The notes below the pieces were generated by a model. It saw nothing but the letters and a program-made list of their open reading frames with translations, did no database searches and was not told the DNA's origin. DNA of 64,000 nt from Dyadobacter fanqingshengii. Lineage in GTDB: Bacteria > Bacteroidota > Bacteroidia > Cytophagales > Spirosomataceae. A program made the translations under genes and the position numbers. Position 1 is the first letter of the stretch; each line of letters starts with the position of its first letter. Location of the stretch: contig NZ_CP098806.1 in NCBI RefSeq assembly GCF_023822005.2, positions 4,092,001 through 4,156,000 of the forward strand, in the 5' to 3' direction. Of the stretch, positions 1 to 9,143 are shown piece after piece.

Positions 1-1
1 T

Positions 2-892
2 TTCATCACCAGCATTGCATTTGATAAAAATGGCATTGCCTGGCTGGGAACATCTAAAAACGGGCTGATCCAATATGATGGCAAGTCGGCCAGGATCTTC
101 GATTCCTCCAATTCTATCCTTACGGATGCAGGGATCATGGCCGTGGCTGTGGACAAGGCAAACAACATCTGGATTGGCAGCGATGACCTGATCAAATATG
201 ACGGCTCAAAGTTCACCCGATATGAGGCGAGTCAATTTGGTTTTCCCAAAAACGCCGTCCGTTCCATAGCCGTCGATGCCGATGATAACATTTGGTTTTC
301 GTGCAGCAGTTATCAGTCCGGTGGATTGGTAAAATATGATGGAACTGCATTCAAAACATTTACCCCTGCCAATTCAAAGTTGCCCGGAAATATGGTGCAA
401 AGCATTGTCATCGACCAATCCAATCATGCCTGGGTGGCGATCAATGACGGTGTTAACGAAGTTTCTCTGGCGAAGATAAATCCTGACAACTCAATCTCTG
501 TGGCTGGTTCCAGGGAATTGGGTTTCAAACCGTATTACTTCGGCAACATCGTTGTTAATAATAGCAATGAATTAGTGGCGTCGATCGATTATAGTTTATC
601 CAGCTTAATGGCTGCGGGAAGACCTCAGATTTTCAAATTCAATGGCAGCAAAGCACAAATCCTGAACCTGCCTGACGAGAAGAATGTGTACTATTTCACA
701 CATCGCATCTTCTCAGCTAAAAACGGAAACCTCTGGGTGTCATTTTTCGCTGCTGATAAAAAATGTGGAATTTTCAACGGCAAAGATTGGACATTTCCTA
801 AGCTGGGAACGAGCGGGATTTTTGCATTTGCCGAAAGCCCCGACGGCGAAATGTGGCTGGGAACCGGTGAAGGGCTTTATATTCTGAAATAA
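2..892 (+). CDS. Beta-propeller protein, 5' truncated by window edge
   Basis: The open frame runs in from the left edge without a stop, so only the last 296 residues are visible; the ATG at 137 is probably internal. The sequence consists of repeated blades with the pattern D-x-x-N-x-(I/A)-W-(I/L/F)-(G/S) followed by L-x-K/Q-Y-D-G, for example NNIWIG then LIKYDG, NNIWFS then LVKYDG, and a last blade ending GEMWLGTGEGLYILK. This is the two-component-regulator (Reg_prop) type propeller repeat. In Bacteroidota such propellers occur in hybrid sensor kinases and in free secreted proteins. This one stops right after the propeller, so no kinase follows it. The N-terminus, any signal peptide and any further domains lie outside the window. 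Confidence 0.75.
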   Translation, partial: FITSIAFDKNGIAWLGTSKNGLIQYDGKSARIFDSSNSILTDAGIMAVAVDKANNIWIGSDDLIKYDGSKFTRYEASQFGFPKNAVRSIAVDADDNIWFSCSSYQSGGLVKYDGTAFKTFTPANSKLPGNMVQSIVIDQSNHAWVAINDGVNEVSLAKINPDNSISVAGSRELGFKPYYFGNIVVNNSNELVASIDYSLSSLMAAGRPQIFKFNGSKAQILNLPDEKNVYYFTHRIFSAKNGNLWVSFFAADKKCGIFNGKDWTFPKLGTSGIFAFAESPDGEMWLGTGEGLYILK

Positions 893-924
893 AAAAGGCA
901 AGCACTTTCGCGCTTACCCTGGAC

Positions 925-998
925 TGTCACACTACGACTTCGCTCAGTGTGACAAAGTGTTTGTCATATTGAGCGAACCGGGCCGCCGGGCGGTCGAA
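925..998. repeat. Intergenic repeat copies with hairpin, TGTCAnnnTGAGCG family
   Basis: Between two convergent genes there is a 9-bp stem (TGTCACACT at 925-933 with AGTGTGACA at 946-954). Read on the minus strand it gives TGTCACACTGAGCGAAGTCG. A second copy follows on the plus strand at 962-996 (TGTCATATTGAGCGAA, then GGTCGAAAC after a GC-rich insert). The same core recurs at 14921-14934. It looks like an interspersed intergenic repeat that may also end transcription from both sides. Confidence 0.55.
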
Positions 999-1001
999 AC
1001 A

Positions 1002-1781
1002 TCAACCTTCAAACATTCTGCCTAGTCCTCCAATTACAGAACCACTTTCTTTATTTGCATTCGGACCGCCGACAGACAGTCGTTGGATTAATTTTGAAAT
1101 GGGCATAGACTGGATCCAGCAGCGGCCTGTTCCACGCAATGTGGCCAGGAACATTCCCTCTCCGCCGAAAACCATGGACTTCAACCCGCCGGAACGCTGA
1201 ATGTCGAAGCTCAATGACTGTTCAAAAGCAACCACGCAGCCTGTGTCTATGCGAATGGATTCGTTGTTCAATTGTCGCTCCATCACAACGCCGCCTGCAT
1301 GCACGAATGCCATTCCGTCGCCTTTGATTTTTTGTAATATAAAACCTTCACCACCAAACAAACCTGATCCAAAGCGCTGGTTGAAATGGATTTTCATGCT
1401 TGTGCCCATCGCAGCGCATAAGAAGCCATCTTTCTGAACGATCAGCTCATTTCCATAGATTTTGGAAAGATCAATCGGCATCACGGTCCCCGGGTAAGGT
1501 GCTGCAAATGCTACTTTTTTCTTACCATAACCTCTGTTGGTAAAGTGGGTCATAAAAAGTGATTCGCCCGTGATCAAGCGCGTTCCTGCCTGGAAGATCT
1601 TGCCCATAATGCTCTGGTTCGCTTCCGAGCCATCGCCCATTTTGGTTTCAAACTCAATGCCATCTTCCATGAATAACATCGCGCCGGCTTCTGCGATCAC
1701 CGTTTCGTTCGGGTCCAGCTCAATTTCTACGACCTGGATATCGTCGCCAATAATTTTGTAATCAATTTCGTGTGAGATCAT
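1002..1781 (-). CDS. AIM24 / TIGR00266 family protein
   Basis: The 259-residue protein has no signal peptide or membrane segment. It matches the AIM24 (TIGR00266) family: the N-terminus reads [26 protein letters not shown] with an acidic stretch and the characteristic E-A-G-A-M, followed by glycine-rich beta-strand repeats ([39 protein letters not shown]). Members form a double beta-helix-like fold; the bacterial role is not established, and the mitochondrial homologue is linked to inner-membrane organisation. It is the last gene of a minus-strand run and ends next to the repeat hairpin at 925-998. The start at 1781 is the natural family start. Confidence 0.85.
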   Translation of the reverse strand: MISHEIDYKIIGDDIQVVEIELDPNETVIAEAGAMLFMEDGIEFETKMGDGSEANQSIMGKIFQAGTRLITGESLFMTHFTNRGYGKKKVAFAAPYPGTVMPIDLSKIYGNELIVQKDGFLCAAMGTSMKIHFNQRFGSGLFGGEGFILQKIKGDGMAFVHAGGVVMERQLNNESIRIDTGCVVAFEQSLSFDIQRSGGLKSMVFGGEGMFLATLRGTGRCWIQSMPISKLIQRLSVGGPNANKESGSVIGGLGRMFEG

Positions 1782-1832
1782 CTTTGCGTAAAAGGTTTAT
1801 TTGATAGTAAGTTGAACTGCAATGACCACTTG

Positions 1833-2087
1833 CTACTCTTCTTCCTCCTCCTCTTCCTCGCTTGTTTTCTTCTTTTTGCGGGTTTTCCGGCCGGGAATAT
1901 CCTCCCGGTCCCGGAGCTTTTTGTCGTCCACATTTTTATTCAAAAATTCATTGATACGGTCCATATCAAAACTCGTGGTGATCTCACCGAATGAGTTGAT
2001 CTGAATATCAAAACCATCCAGGTCCTTATGAACCCTTGGCTTTTCCGCAGCTGGTTTGGTCGTATCGTTTGGTTTTTTCTTAGCCAT
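1833..2087 (-). CDS. Small charged protein with poly-Glu tail
   Basis: An 84-residue protein that I do not recognise. I start it at the ATG at 2087 (MAKKKPNDTT) and not at the upstream ATG at 2159, whose extra 24 residues look like untranslated sequence. It opens with a lysine-rich segment, has a middle part (DGFDIQINSFGEITTSFDMDRINEFLNKNVDDKKL) that could form a short domain, then a basic KTRKKKK patch and a C-terminal run of eight glutamates. No signal peptide or membrane segment is present, so it is probably cytoplasmic. It lies between gltX and the AIM24 gene on the same strand. Confidence 0.6.
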   Translation of the reverse strand: MAKKKPNDTTKPAAEKPRVHKDLDGFDIQINSFGEITTSFDMDRINEFLNKNVDDKKLRDREDIPGRKTRKKKKTSEEEEEEEE

Positions 2088-2183
2088 GTGTCTCGCCGCA
2101 AAGCGGTCATTTCGATTGATTACTAAATTATGGAACCGGATGCCCGGATACCAATTCATTTTGATCCAACGGTTATATCACAA

Positions 2184-3734
2184 CTATGCCAGGCGAATTT
2201 GCGCTGGTAAGCGGGTTAGGGCATTATCCAGTCTTTTTACGACTTCATCTTTTCCCAGAATTTCCATGGTCACCATTAAGTCTGGTCCGTGTCCTTCGCC
2301 GGTAAGCGCGAGGCGCAGCGCCTGCATGATTTTGCCCATTTTTATACCAAGCGTTTCCATAGTCGCTGCCAGGTTTTCCTTAATGTGATGCGCAATAAAT
2401 TCACCTTCAAAAGCGACCAGAGAATCCTTGAAGCCTGAGATTGCGTTCACTGCCTGCTCATCCCATTTTTTCAAAACCAATTCCTGATCGTAGGTTTCAG
2501 GTGTGTGGAATAAAAAGCTGGATTCGCTCACAATCTCCTTCACAAAGTGCACGCGGTCTTTCAACAGAAACACAATTTGCGCCAGTTGTTCGGTGGTAAC
2601 ATGGATGTTCTGCGCCTCAAAAAGCGGTTTTGCCTGGTCTATAAGCGTCGTATCGTCCAGGTTTTTTAGATATTGTTGATTGAACCAGTTTGCTTTCTGA
2701 ATATCAAATCTTGCCCCAGCCTTATGCACACGCTCGAAACTGAATGCGGCGATTAGCTCTTCCATATTGAAAAGCTCCTGCTCAGTTCCAGCATTCCAGC
2801 CCAGTAAGGCAAGGAAATTGGCCGTTGCATCTGCAAAATAGCCTTCCTCTCTGAATCCTTTTGCTTTGTCGCCTGTGTTGGGATCAGTCCATTCAAGTGG
2901 GAAAATCGGGAAGCCTCCCAGATCTGCGTCGCGTTTTGATAACTTGCCGTTTCCGTCCGGTTTTAATAAGAGCGGAAGATGTGCAAATTGCGGCATGGTG
3001 CTTTCCCAACCAAGATATCTGTATAACAAAATGTGCAATGGAGCAGATGGCAGCCATTCTTCACCACGGATCACGTGCGTAATGCCCATCAAATGGTCAT
3101 CCACAATGTTGGCCAAATGGTAAGTAGGCATGCCGTCGGATTTTAAAAGCACTTTATCATCAATTTGTGATGAATGCACGACAACCCAGCCACGAATGAG
3201 GTCATTGAAACGAATGTCTTCTTTCGGCATGATCTTCATCCGGATCACATACGCTTCGCCGCTATCAAGCCTGGATTTGGTTTCTTCGGCCGATAATGTG
3301 AGCGAATTCGTCATTTCCATGCGTGTGATCGCATTGTATTGGGCAGCCGCGACTTTGGCTGCTTCCAGCCGCTTTCTCATGGTGTCCAGTTCCTCAGCTG
3401 TGTCAAAAGCATAGTAAGCTTTTCCCTCAGCAACGAGCCTTTCGGCATATTCACGATACATTTCTTTCCTTTCCGACTGGCGGTAAGGGGCATGCGGGCC
3501 GCCTTGCTGCGGGCCTTCGTCAATGGTTATTCCAAGCCATTGCAGTGCTTCCAATATATATTCTTCCGCACCGGGAACGAAGCGGTTCTGGTCGGTATCT
3601 TCAATGCGAAGCAACATTTGGCCACCTTGCTGGCGTGCAAACAAATAGTTATACAAGGCAGTGCGAACACCGCCAGCGTGCAGCGGGCCGGTCGGGCTGG
3701 GGGCAAATCTTACCCGGACAGGTTTATTATTCAT
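2184..3734 (-). CDS. gltX: Glutamate--tRNA ligase
   Basis: Charges tRNA-Glu (and tRNA-Gln in organisms using the amidotransferase route) with glutamate in the cytoplasm. The 516-residue protein begins with VRVRFAPSPTGPLHAGGVRTALYNYLFAR, the class I synthetase Rossmann start with the HIGH-type signature as HAGG near residues 20-23. The glutamate-pocket segment LLRIEDTDQNR follows, and the KMSKS-type loop is KLSKRD near residue 265. The C-terminal anticodon-binding region is complete and ends in RLPAQIRLA. Length is normal. It is the upstream gene of a minus-strand pair with the poly-Glu protein, and the RidA gene lies 38 bp upstream. Confidence 0.97.
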   Translation of the reverse strand: MNNKPVRVRFAPSPTGPLHAGGVRTALYNYLFARQQGGQMLLRIEDTDQNRFVPGAEEYILEALQWLGITIDEGPQQGGPHAPYRQSERKEMYREYAERLVAEGKAYYAFDTAEELDTMRKRLEAAKVAAAQYNAITRMEMTNSLTLSAEETKSRLDSGEAYVIRMKIMPKEDIRFNDLIRGWVVVHSSQIDDKVLLKSDGMPTYHLANIVDDHLMGITHVIRGEEWLPSAPLHILLYRYLGWESTMPQFAHLPLLLKPDGNGKLSKRDADLGGFPIFPLEWTDPNTGDKAKGFREEGYFADATANFLALLGWNAGTEQELFNMEELIAAFSFERVHKAGARFDIQKANWFNQQYLKNLDDTTLIDQAKPLFEAQNIHVTTEQLAQIVFLLKDRVHFVKEIVSESSFLFHTPETYDQELVLKKWDEQAVNAISGFKDSLVAFEGEFIAHHIKENLAATMETLGIKMGKIMQALRLALTGEGHGPDLMVTMEILGKDEVVKRLDNALTRLPAQIRLA

Positions 3735-3772
3735 TATCTTAAACTAAAATTTACTGGATGATTTCGTGCGTC

Positions 3773-4141
3773 CTACTCGACCGCAACAACGGATATTTCA
3801 ACATTCACGTCTTTGGGCAGACGTGCAACCTGCACCGTTTCGCGGGCAGGTGGTTCTTTGGTAAAAAAGCTGCCATAAACCTCATTCACAGCCGCAAAGT
3901 CATTCATATCTTTCAGGAAAATCGTAGACTTCACTACATTTTGGAAGCCTAACTTGGCTGCGCCGAGAATGTGCCCGATGTTCTGCATCACGATCCCGGT
4001 CTCCGCTTTGATGTCGCCCGATTTGGCAAGTTCGGCTGCGATCTGCCCTGAAACGTAAAGGGTTCCGTTTATTTTAACGGCCTGGCTGTAAGGCCCGATC
4101 GGAGCAGGCGCTTTATCTGAAAAAATGATCTCTTTTGGCAT
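3773..4141 (-). CDS. RidA family enamine/imine deaminase
   Basis: The 122-residue protein belongs to the Rid (YjgF/YER057c/UK114) family. These trimeric cytosolic proteins hydrolyse reactive enamine/imine intermediates released by PLP enzymes. Diagnostic segments are APAPIGPYSQAVKINGTLYVSGQIA at the start, GAAKLGFQNVVKSTIFLKDMNDFAAVNEVY in the middle, and PPARETVQVARLPKDVNVEIS at the end, where the Arg of PAR corresponds to the substrate-binding arginine of E. coli RidA. I use the ATG at 4141 (MPKEIIFSDK), because it gives the family's normal length; the ATG at 4174 would add 11 residues. Confidence 0.93.
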   Translation of the reverse strand: MPKEIIFSDKAPAPIGPYSQAVKINGTLYVSGQIAAELAKSGDIKAETGIVMQNIGHILGAAKLGFQNVVKSTIFLKDMNDFAAVNEVYGSFFTKEPPARETVQVARLPKDVNVEISVVAVE

Positions 4142-4195
4142 AAGCTGAATGTATTTATGCCGTAAAAATACCAAAAATATAGTAGTAAGCCCGAC

Positions 4196-4714
4196 TTAAT
4201 TGACCTGAAAAAGTGCTTTCAGCTCAATGGCGTCCGCAGGTTTCATCCGGCCAGCCAGCACCAGACGCAATTGGCGGCGGCGAAGTGCGCTCAAAAACAA
4301 CTCCTGTTCCTCGGGCGTCTCCGGTTCCAGAGGCGGAACTTCAATAGGACGCCCATTTTGGTCTACGGCAACAAAAGTATAAAAAGCGCGGTTTGTGCTC
4401 ACGCGCTGCCCGGCAGGAATGTCCTCGGCCCATACTTCCAGAAAAACTTCCATGGACGAGTTGAATGCGCGGGTTACTTTGGCCTGCATGGTTACAATGT
4501 TGCCCAGCTTAATGGGTTCGGTAAACGAAACATTATCAACGGAAGCGGTAACAACAATGCGGTTCGAATGTTTCTGTGCGGCTATGGCTGCGCAAATGTC
4601 CATCCAATGTAAAAGCCTGCCTCCCATCAGGTTGTTCAAAGTATTTGTATCATTAGGAAGCACCATTTCAGTCATGGTAACCTCTGACTGATGAGGATGT
4701 TTAGGCTTTAACAT
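4196..4714 (-). CDS. Acyl-CoA thioesterase, hotdog fold
   Basis: A 172-residue single-hotdog acyl-CoA thioesterase of the YciA/BFIT type, hydrolysing acyl-CoA to free acid and CoA. Family features visible are the opening MTEMVLPNDTNTLNNLMGGRLLHWMD, in which the Asn/Asp pair and the GG-L-L-x-x-x-D motif form the active site at the hotdog helix, then ASVDNVSFTEPIKLGNIV and EVWAEDIPAGQRVSTNRAFYTFVAVD. The protein is cytoplasmic with no targeting signal. It lies 54 bp upstream of the RidA gene on the same strand. Chain-length specificity cannot be read from the sequence. Confidence 0.88.
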   Translation of the reverse strand: MLKPKHPHQSEVTMTEMVLPNDTNTLNNLMGGRLLHWMDICAAIAAQKHSNRIVVTASVDNVSFTEPIKLGNIVTMQAKVTRAFNSSMEVFLEVWAEDIPAGQRVSTNRAFYTFVAVDQNGRPIEVPPLEPETPEEQELFLSALRRRQLRLVLAGRMKPADAIELKALFQVN

Positions 4715-4733
4715 ATATTGGAATTGATTTGTA

Positions 4734-5591
4734 TTAAAATTTGGGACAACGGGTTTTCTTCCGCTCCTTAGCCTGCATTCTGTTGCCGATCAGGTAAGTT
4801 CCGCGCACTTGGAAGAACAGATAACTGTCTTTGCTTTTTGCGCTTCCGCGGTTCCAGCCGGGTTGCCGCGGCTCCAAACCGATTTCAGGAGAGCGGTCGG
4901 ACAATCTTCTGGCCAGGTCACTCGGTAATTGGTCGGGATTAGGATAAACTGTGCTGACGTCGTCGAGATAGTCGGAATTGAGGAAGTTGTTACAAAGCTC
5001 CAAACCCAGGCTTAACCTTTTTGTTGTTTTGATTGAAACGCCAATTCCAGCTGTGAACACCAGTGGTAACCGCTTGTATTTTACAGCTTCCGTTGTCAAT
5101 GGTGCCATACTATGCCATTCGCCGTCGATTTTTGCTTTTGGATTTAATAATGTAAACCCGACCCCGCCAAAAAGATAGGGATTAATCGGCGCCTGACTAT
5201 TGAAAGAGAACAGATCTGCCTGGATTCCCAGATTAATGTCTGGATTAAAAGTTTTGAAAGAAAGGTTATTCTGAGCGTTTTTGGAGTATTTCTGATCGGC
5301 TGAGACCTGATAAAACCTGATTTCTCCGCGTGCGCTGACATGCTCCGTGAGCCTGTAAAGTCCGCCCAAAGAAATGGAAGGCCCTAATCCCAAATGCTTC
5401 ATATTAACCCCATCCGTCAGATCACCCATGTAATAGGCCACGCCAACGCCAGCCGTCACGCTCATTACGCCGAACGGGTTGACGTATTTGCCGGATTTAT
5501 TTTGCCCTGAAACTTTGAATGTACCCAGACACGCGAGAATCAGGATAAATACTTTTGCAAGAGCATATTTTGAGGCACACTTACTTCTCAT
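4734..5591 (-). CDS. Outer-membrane beta-barrel protein
   Basis: A 285-residue exported protein. The N-terminus (YALAKVFILILACLGTFKVSGQ) is a signal peptide ending near residue 30. The rest alternates glycine-rich amphipathic strands such as MSVTAGVGVAYYMGDLTDGVN, LGPSISLGGLYRLTEHVSARGEIRFY, PYLFGGVGFTLLNP and VFTAGIGVSIKTTKRLSLGLEL. It ends in YLFFQVRGTYLIGN, a typical last barrel strand, plus a basic tail. It resembles the DUF6089-type porin-like proteins common in Cytophagales, which have no proven substrate. It is 20 bp upstream of the thioesterase gene and probably begins that transcription unit. Confidence 0.75.
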   Translation of the reverse strand: MRSKCASKYALAKVFILILACLGTFKVSGQNKSGKYVNPFGVMSVTAGVGVAYYMGDLTDGVNMKHLGLGPSISLGGLYRLTEHVSARGEIRFYQVSADQKYSKNAQNNLSFKTFNPDINLGIQADLFSFNSQAPINPYLFGGVGFTLLNPKAKIDGEWHSMAPLTTEAVKYKRLPLVFTAGIGVSIKTTKRLSLGLELCNNFLNSDYLDDVSTVYPNPDQLPSDLARRLSDRSPEIGLEPRQPGWNRGSAKSKDSYLFFQVRGTYLIGNRMQAKERKKTRCPKF

Positions 5592-5744
5592 TTTCCTTTG
5601 GTAAAAGTTTTTGATCTGTTGGATGTTGTTTTATTACAAAAACATAAACGCACTTAAGAAGGATTATAGAGAAGGTAAAGTCTGTAAATATATTACTCTT
5701 AACCTAATTTGTTACTTTTTTCGCTGATCTTGGAAAAACAAAAA

Positions 5745-5760
5745 GCCGGGCAAAGCCGGC
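5745..5760 (-). terminator. Rho-independent terminator of the DUF2807 gene
   Basis: On the minus strand a GCCGG...CCGGC stem with a short loop is followed by a U-run (plus-strand AAAAA at 5740-5744). It lies about 30 bp downstream of the stop codon of the gene at 5792. Confidence 0.6.
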
Positions 5761-5791
5761 CTTTCGTTCAAATTATGTAGGGGTGCTTATA

Positions 5792-6487
5792 TTAATCTCT
5801 TTTTACCGAGCTTGCGCCGGAAGAGCTGGAATGAACGTCCTTCGCAGCTCCAGAGTAACGGATACTGCTTGCTCCACTCGCATCCGCATGGAGTGAATTG
5901 CTTGCCACGACTGCCGCGCTGCTGGCTCCTGATGCATCAATATTCACTGTTTTGGCCGAAAATTCCCGACCTTTAAATGAAGAGGCTCCTGAAACTTCGC
6001 CGTTCAAAACGTCACCCTGGCCTGTCAAAATAAGCGAAGAAGCGCCGGATAATTCAAAGGTCGCTTTTGGGGACGACAGCTCCATGGTCACTTGTGAGGC
6101 TCCCGAAACTTCAATATCCATACTTCTTACACCTGAAAATGAGGCAACATTGGCTTTGCTGGCGCCCGAAAATTCAACGCCTTCCAAAGCCGGCATGGTG
6201 ATGCTTACATTGACCGTCTTCCTGTTTTTGTTCCAATTATTTCCTTTGTAACCCAAATGAAGCACATCGCTTTTAACCGTCGCTTCCAGATCATCAAGAT
6301 CCTCAGCGCGACCACTGGTAGAAATGCTGTATTTGCTCCCCTGCTTTACCTCAATGCGAAATGCACTGCCCATGGAAAGCTTGTCAAAGCCTGTCAAATT
6401 AAAGTTACGAGTGCCCTGCGCACTGGCATTCAGGGAAAAAACAAGCATTAATAGTGCTGCAAACGAAAATGTGATGATCTTTTTCAT
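5792..6487 (-). CDS. Secreted head-GIN (DUF2807) protein
   Basis: A 231-residue protein with a clear signal peptide (ITFSFAALLMLVFSLNASAQG) followed by a DUF2807 auto-transporter adhesin head-GIN-like domain over almost the whole mature part. The repeating element is a beta-strand plus S/E-G-A-S/N: FSGASKANV, VSGASQVTM, LSGASSLIL, VSGASSFKG, ASGASSAAV, ASGASSIRY, SSGASSVKRD. This makes a right-handed beta-helix/trefoil of unknown function. It has no lipid cysteine, so it is probably periplasmic. It follows the large PspC-DUF2807 gene by 71 bp on the same strand and repeats that protein's C-terminal domain, suggesting one PadR-controlled envelope unit. Confidence 0.85.
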   Translation of the reverse strand: MKKIITFSFAALLMLVFSLNASAQGTRNFNLTGFDKLSMGSAFRIEVKQGSKYSISTSGRAEDLDDLEATVKSDVLHLGYKGNNWNKNRKTVNVSITMPALEGVEFSGASKANVASFSGVRSMDIEVSGASQVTMELSSPKATFELSGASSLILTGQGDVLNGEVSGASSFKGREFSAKTVNIDASGASSAAVVASNSLHADASGASSIRYSGAAKDVHSSSSGASSVKRD

Positions 6488-6558
6488 GCTATAAATTAAT
6501 TAGATGGACTTTTTGAAAAGATGTGCAGCCTTTATAAAAAGTTGCACGGCTCACTAAA

Positions 6559-9114
6559 TTATTCCTCAGCGTTGATCTTACTTGCGCCGTTTGCGTTTTT
6601 GGACAAGTTAGGAATTCTGCCCAGTTCAATTTTCGATGCGCCGGATGCTTCCACATTTGCATTTTGGATGCTCATTTCGGTGGCCGTCAACTTGCAGGCT
6701 CCATGAGCGTCGAGGGTTGCCGAGTTTGCAGATCCTTTCAGAAATGCACGGGATGCACCTGCAATGTCCAGATTCAGCTCTTTTACTTCCAGATTGATCT
6801 CTGTCTTCGATGCGCCGGCAATGTCTACGTCCAATTTTTCCAGACCTGTAAAGCCCACCACCCTTGTTTTGTTCGCACCCGAAAGCGATAGCCCTTCAAC
6901 TGTCGGCATTGTGATGACCAGCCCGATGCGCTTCCAATTATTTTGGTCAAAAATCGTAAAACTGGAACTCCTAACACGCAATGTGCCATTTTCCACAGTC
7001 ACCTTCAGATCGTCCACAGCTTCCTCTGTTTCGCTATCCGCAGAAACATTGAACTCCGCTCCCTGGCGAACCAGAATGGAGTAAGCGCCGCCTATATCTA
7101 TTTTTGTAAAACTTCCTACGGGGAATTGCTTGATATAATTGCCGCGTTCCCCCAGCTCAACATTGCTGTTATCGTCATTGATATCAAAGGTAAAACCTTC
7201 GGAATTATCATTATTGTCCCTTTCTTCATCAAGGATGAACTTCGCGGGCAGGTTGATACAAACCAGTCCCGAGTCACTTTTAACCATCCAGAGTAATTTG
7301 TTCCAGGAAATTTCGCTGTTATCCACATCGTAACGCTTCAACATATGATGCCTGCTTTCCCAATGTGAAAGATTATGGTAAAAATCACGGGTCATATAGA
7401 AAGGCTTGTTATAAGGCAGATTAACTGTTACGTCGATCTGCTGATCACGGAAACGGCCACCTTTGCCGAACACAGGCCCATCATTAAAAACAAAAACCGA
7501 ATCCTTCACTTCAATATCGTAAGTCAATGCCTGCGCATTTTTCTTGGCATCGGCTGTCGTAGCGCCGCGGGACACTAGTCTTTTATCAAGTTTAATGCTG
7601 TCCGCCGTGTTGTAACCTTCCATGCTGATATGGACATCCACATTATCTTCGTCGTCCGTATAGTTGTGATCGAAGGTTAATGTGCCTTGCGGAAATGCAT
7701 AAAAAGTGGATTGCAACACTTCTCCGCGTCTTGCAAAATTCCTTTGATAAGAGATCCCGCCAATGGTGCTGCCTATAATCCCAACAATCCAAAGCCCTAA
7801 TAATGTAAGCCAAACCGAACTTCCCACCACACGCTTATTGGACAAGAGGGTCAATCCCAATAAAAGAAATGTTATGAAAGGAATCGCTGTTGCAAGCAAA
7901 CCGGACAAAATAAGCGTATCAGGTAATTCCTGGAATATCAAAAAAGGAATAGGCAGGTTGTCAAAAGGGACCGAGTTGGTCACACCCAGCGCCACCGCTC
8001 CACCGATCACCAATGTAAGCAGCGCCATAACGGCCATAGCGATCAAGGAAGCGCCTATTAATATACGGATAATGGGGCCCAAACCTCTCAAGACTCTGCC
8101 TAGTGCGCCTATGATCAATGCAATCGCACGAAAGGGAAAAAGTAGAACTTTTGTCAAAATATGCTCCTCACCCGTTTTTTCTTCCAGATTCAGACTTTGT
8201 TTAATGTTCGATTCAATATTGGACAAGGTGATCGGTTCGCCTTGCATTTCCATTTTTTCTGTGAGCGTATTCGCCACGGGTGCAATCACCCAGAGAATGA
8301 TGTAGACCAGCACACCGGTTCCGAAAAGCAGGATAGATAACACCCAAAGAAACCGCACAACACCCAGATCAACACCAAAATAAGATGCTACACCAGCTGC
8401 AACCCCTCCAACCACTTTACGGTCCGGATCACGGTAGAATTTCTTGATCTGCGCATCCTCTTCCAATGTTGTAGAACCAGGAAACGCAACCCACATGGCA
8501 ATGTACACCAGCACCATAAAGCCTGAAAGCGGACCAAATTCATCCTCCATATTCAAGTCCATCATTCCAGAACCTGCTGGTAACCCAATCACCATAAAGA
8601 GGAAAGCAAGCCTGACCCAGATCGGATCGATGGTAAAGTAATGCGCAAGTCCGGCAGCAACACCTCCCAAAAGTTTGCGTCGCAGGTCACGGTATAGTTT
8701 TCTTGGACCGGCAGCGTTTACTGGCTCAGTTTTGGGAGCACTATATGAGGAAGATGATGCCGATGCAGCATAAGCTTCCTCTTTTGGTGTATATCCTTTT
8801 GATGCAGCAGACTCCAATGGGTCAGCAAGAATGTCTTCTGCTTGTTCAATGGCCTCGAAGTCAGCGACCGTCCCCATTGCGGCGATCAGTTCGTCCACAT
8901 CGGAAAGAGAAATCACCTGCTTTGCCTCTGCTTTTTGTTTGTTCAAAAACCGCTCTGCGATCCTTCCTTCGATGTCAGACAAGATCTCCTTGCTATCAGC
9001 AAAAGAAGAGAAATATTTCTGGATGGAAGAAAGGTAACCTTTCAGTTTTTCGTAACCGTCTTCCTCAATATGGAAGATAATGCCACCAATATTTATGCTG
9101 ATTGTCTTTTTCAT
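6559..9114 (-). CDS. PspC-PspC-DUF2807 envelope protein
   Basis: An 851-residue inner-membrane protein with several domains. The first 100 residues (HIEEDGYEKLKGYLSSI...IEGRIAERFLNK) form a small cytoplasmic region. Two PspC domains follow: KLYRDLRRKLLGGVAAGLAHYFTID near residue 140 and KKFYRDPDRKVVGGVAAGVASYFGVD near residue 225, each with membrane helices. More hydrophobic helices follow, then a periplasmic beta-rich part. The end is a DUF2807 head-GIN domain (LSGANKTRVV, IAGASKTEI, IAGASRAFL, ASGASKIELG). PspC is known from the phage-shock envelope stress response. Immediate linkage to a PadR repressor suggests induction by an envelope or antimicrobial signal, which is an inference. Confidence 0.88.
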   Translation of the reverse strand: MKKTISINIGGIIFHIEEDGYEKLKGYLSSIQKYFSSFADSKEILSDIEGRIAERFLNKQKAEAKQVISLSDVDELIAAMGTVADFEAIEQAEDILADPLESAASKGYTPKEEAYAASASSSSYSAPKTEPVNAAGPRKLYRDLRRKLLGGVAAGLAHYFTIDPIWVRLAFLFMVIGLPAGSGMMDLNMEDEFGPLSGFMVLVYIAMWVAFPGSTTLEEDAQIKKFYRDPDRKVVGGVAAGVASYFGVDLGVVRFLWVLSILLFGTGVLVYIILWVIAPVANTLTEKMEMQGEPITLSNIESNIKQSLNLEEKTGEEHILTKVLLFPFRAIALIIGALGRVLRGLGPIIRILIGASLIAMAVMALLTLVIGGAVALGVTNSVPFDNLPIPFLIFQELPDTLILSGLLATAIPFITFLLLGLTLLSNKRVVGSSVWLTLLGLWIVGIIGSTIGGISYQRNFARRGEVLQSTFYAFPQGTLTFDHNYTDDEDNVDVHISMEGYNTADSIKLDKRLVSRGATTADAKKNAQALTYDIEVKDSVFVFNDGPVFGKGGRFRDQQIDVTVNLPYNKPFYMTRDFYHNLSHWESRHHMLKRYDVDNSEISWNKLLWMVKSDSGLVCINLPAKFILDEERDNNDNSEGFTFDINDDNSNVELGERGNYIKQFPVGSFTKIDIGGAYSILVRQGAEFNVSADSETEEAVDDLKVTVENGTLRVRSSSFTIFDQNNWKRIGLVITMPTVEGLSLSGANKTRVVGFTGLEKLDVDIAGASKTEINLEVKELNLDIAGASRAFLKGSANSATLDAHGACKLTATEMSIQNANVEASGASKIELGRIPNLSKNANGASKINAEE

Positions 9115-9143
9115 GATTGTAATAATCGAATGTCTCTAAATGA

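Noticed and set aside
1838..1862. Glu-codon run as a frameshift or phase-variation tract
   Set aside because: The codons are mixed GAG/GAA and the run is at the protein end, so length change would have little effect.
7763..8305. 180-residue plus-strand frame inside the PspC gene
   Set aside because: It opposes well conserved PspC and membrane-helix coding sequence and shows no domain.
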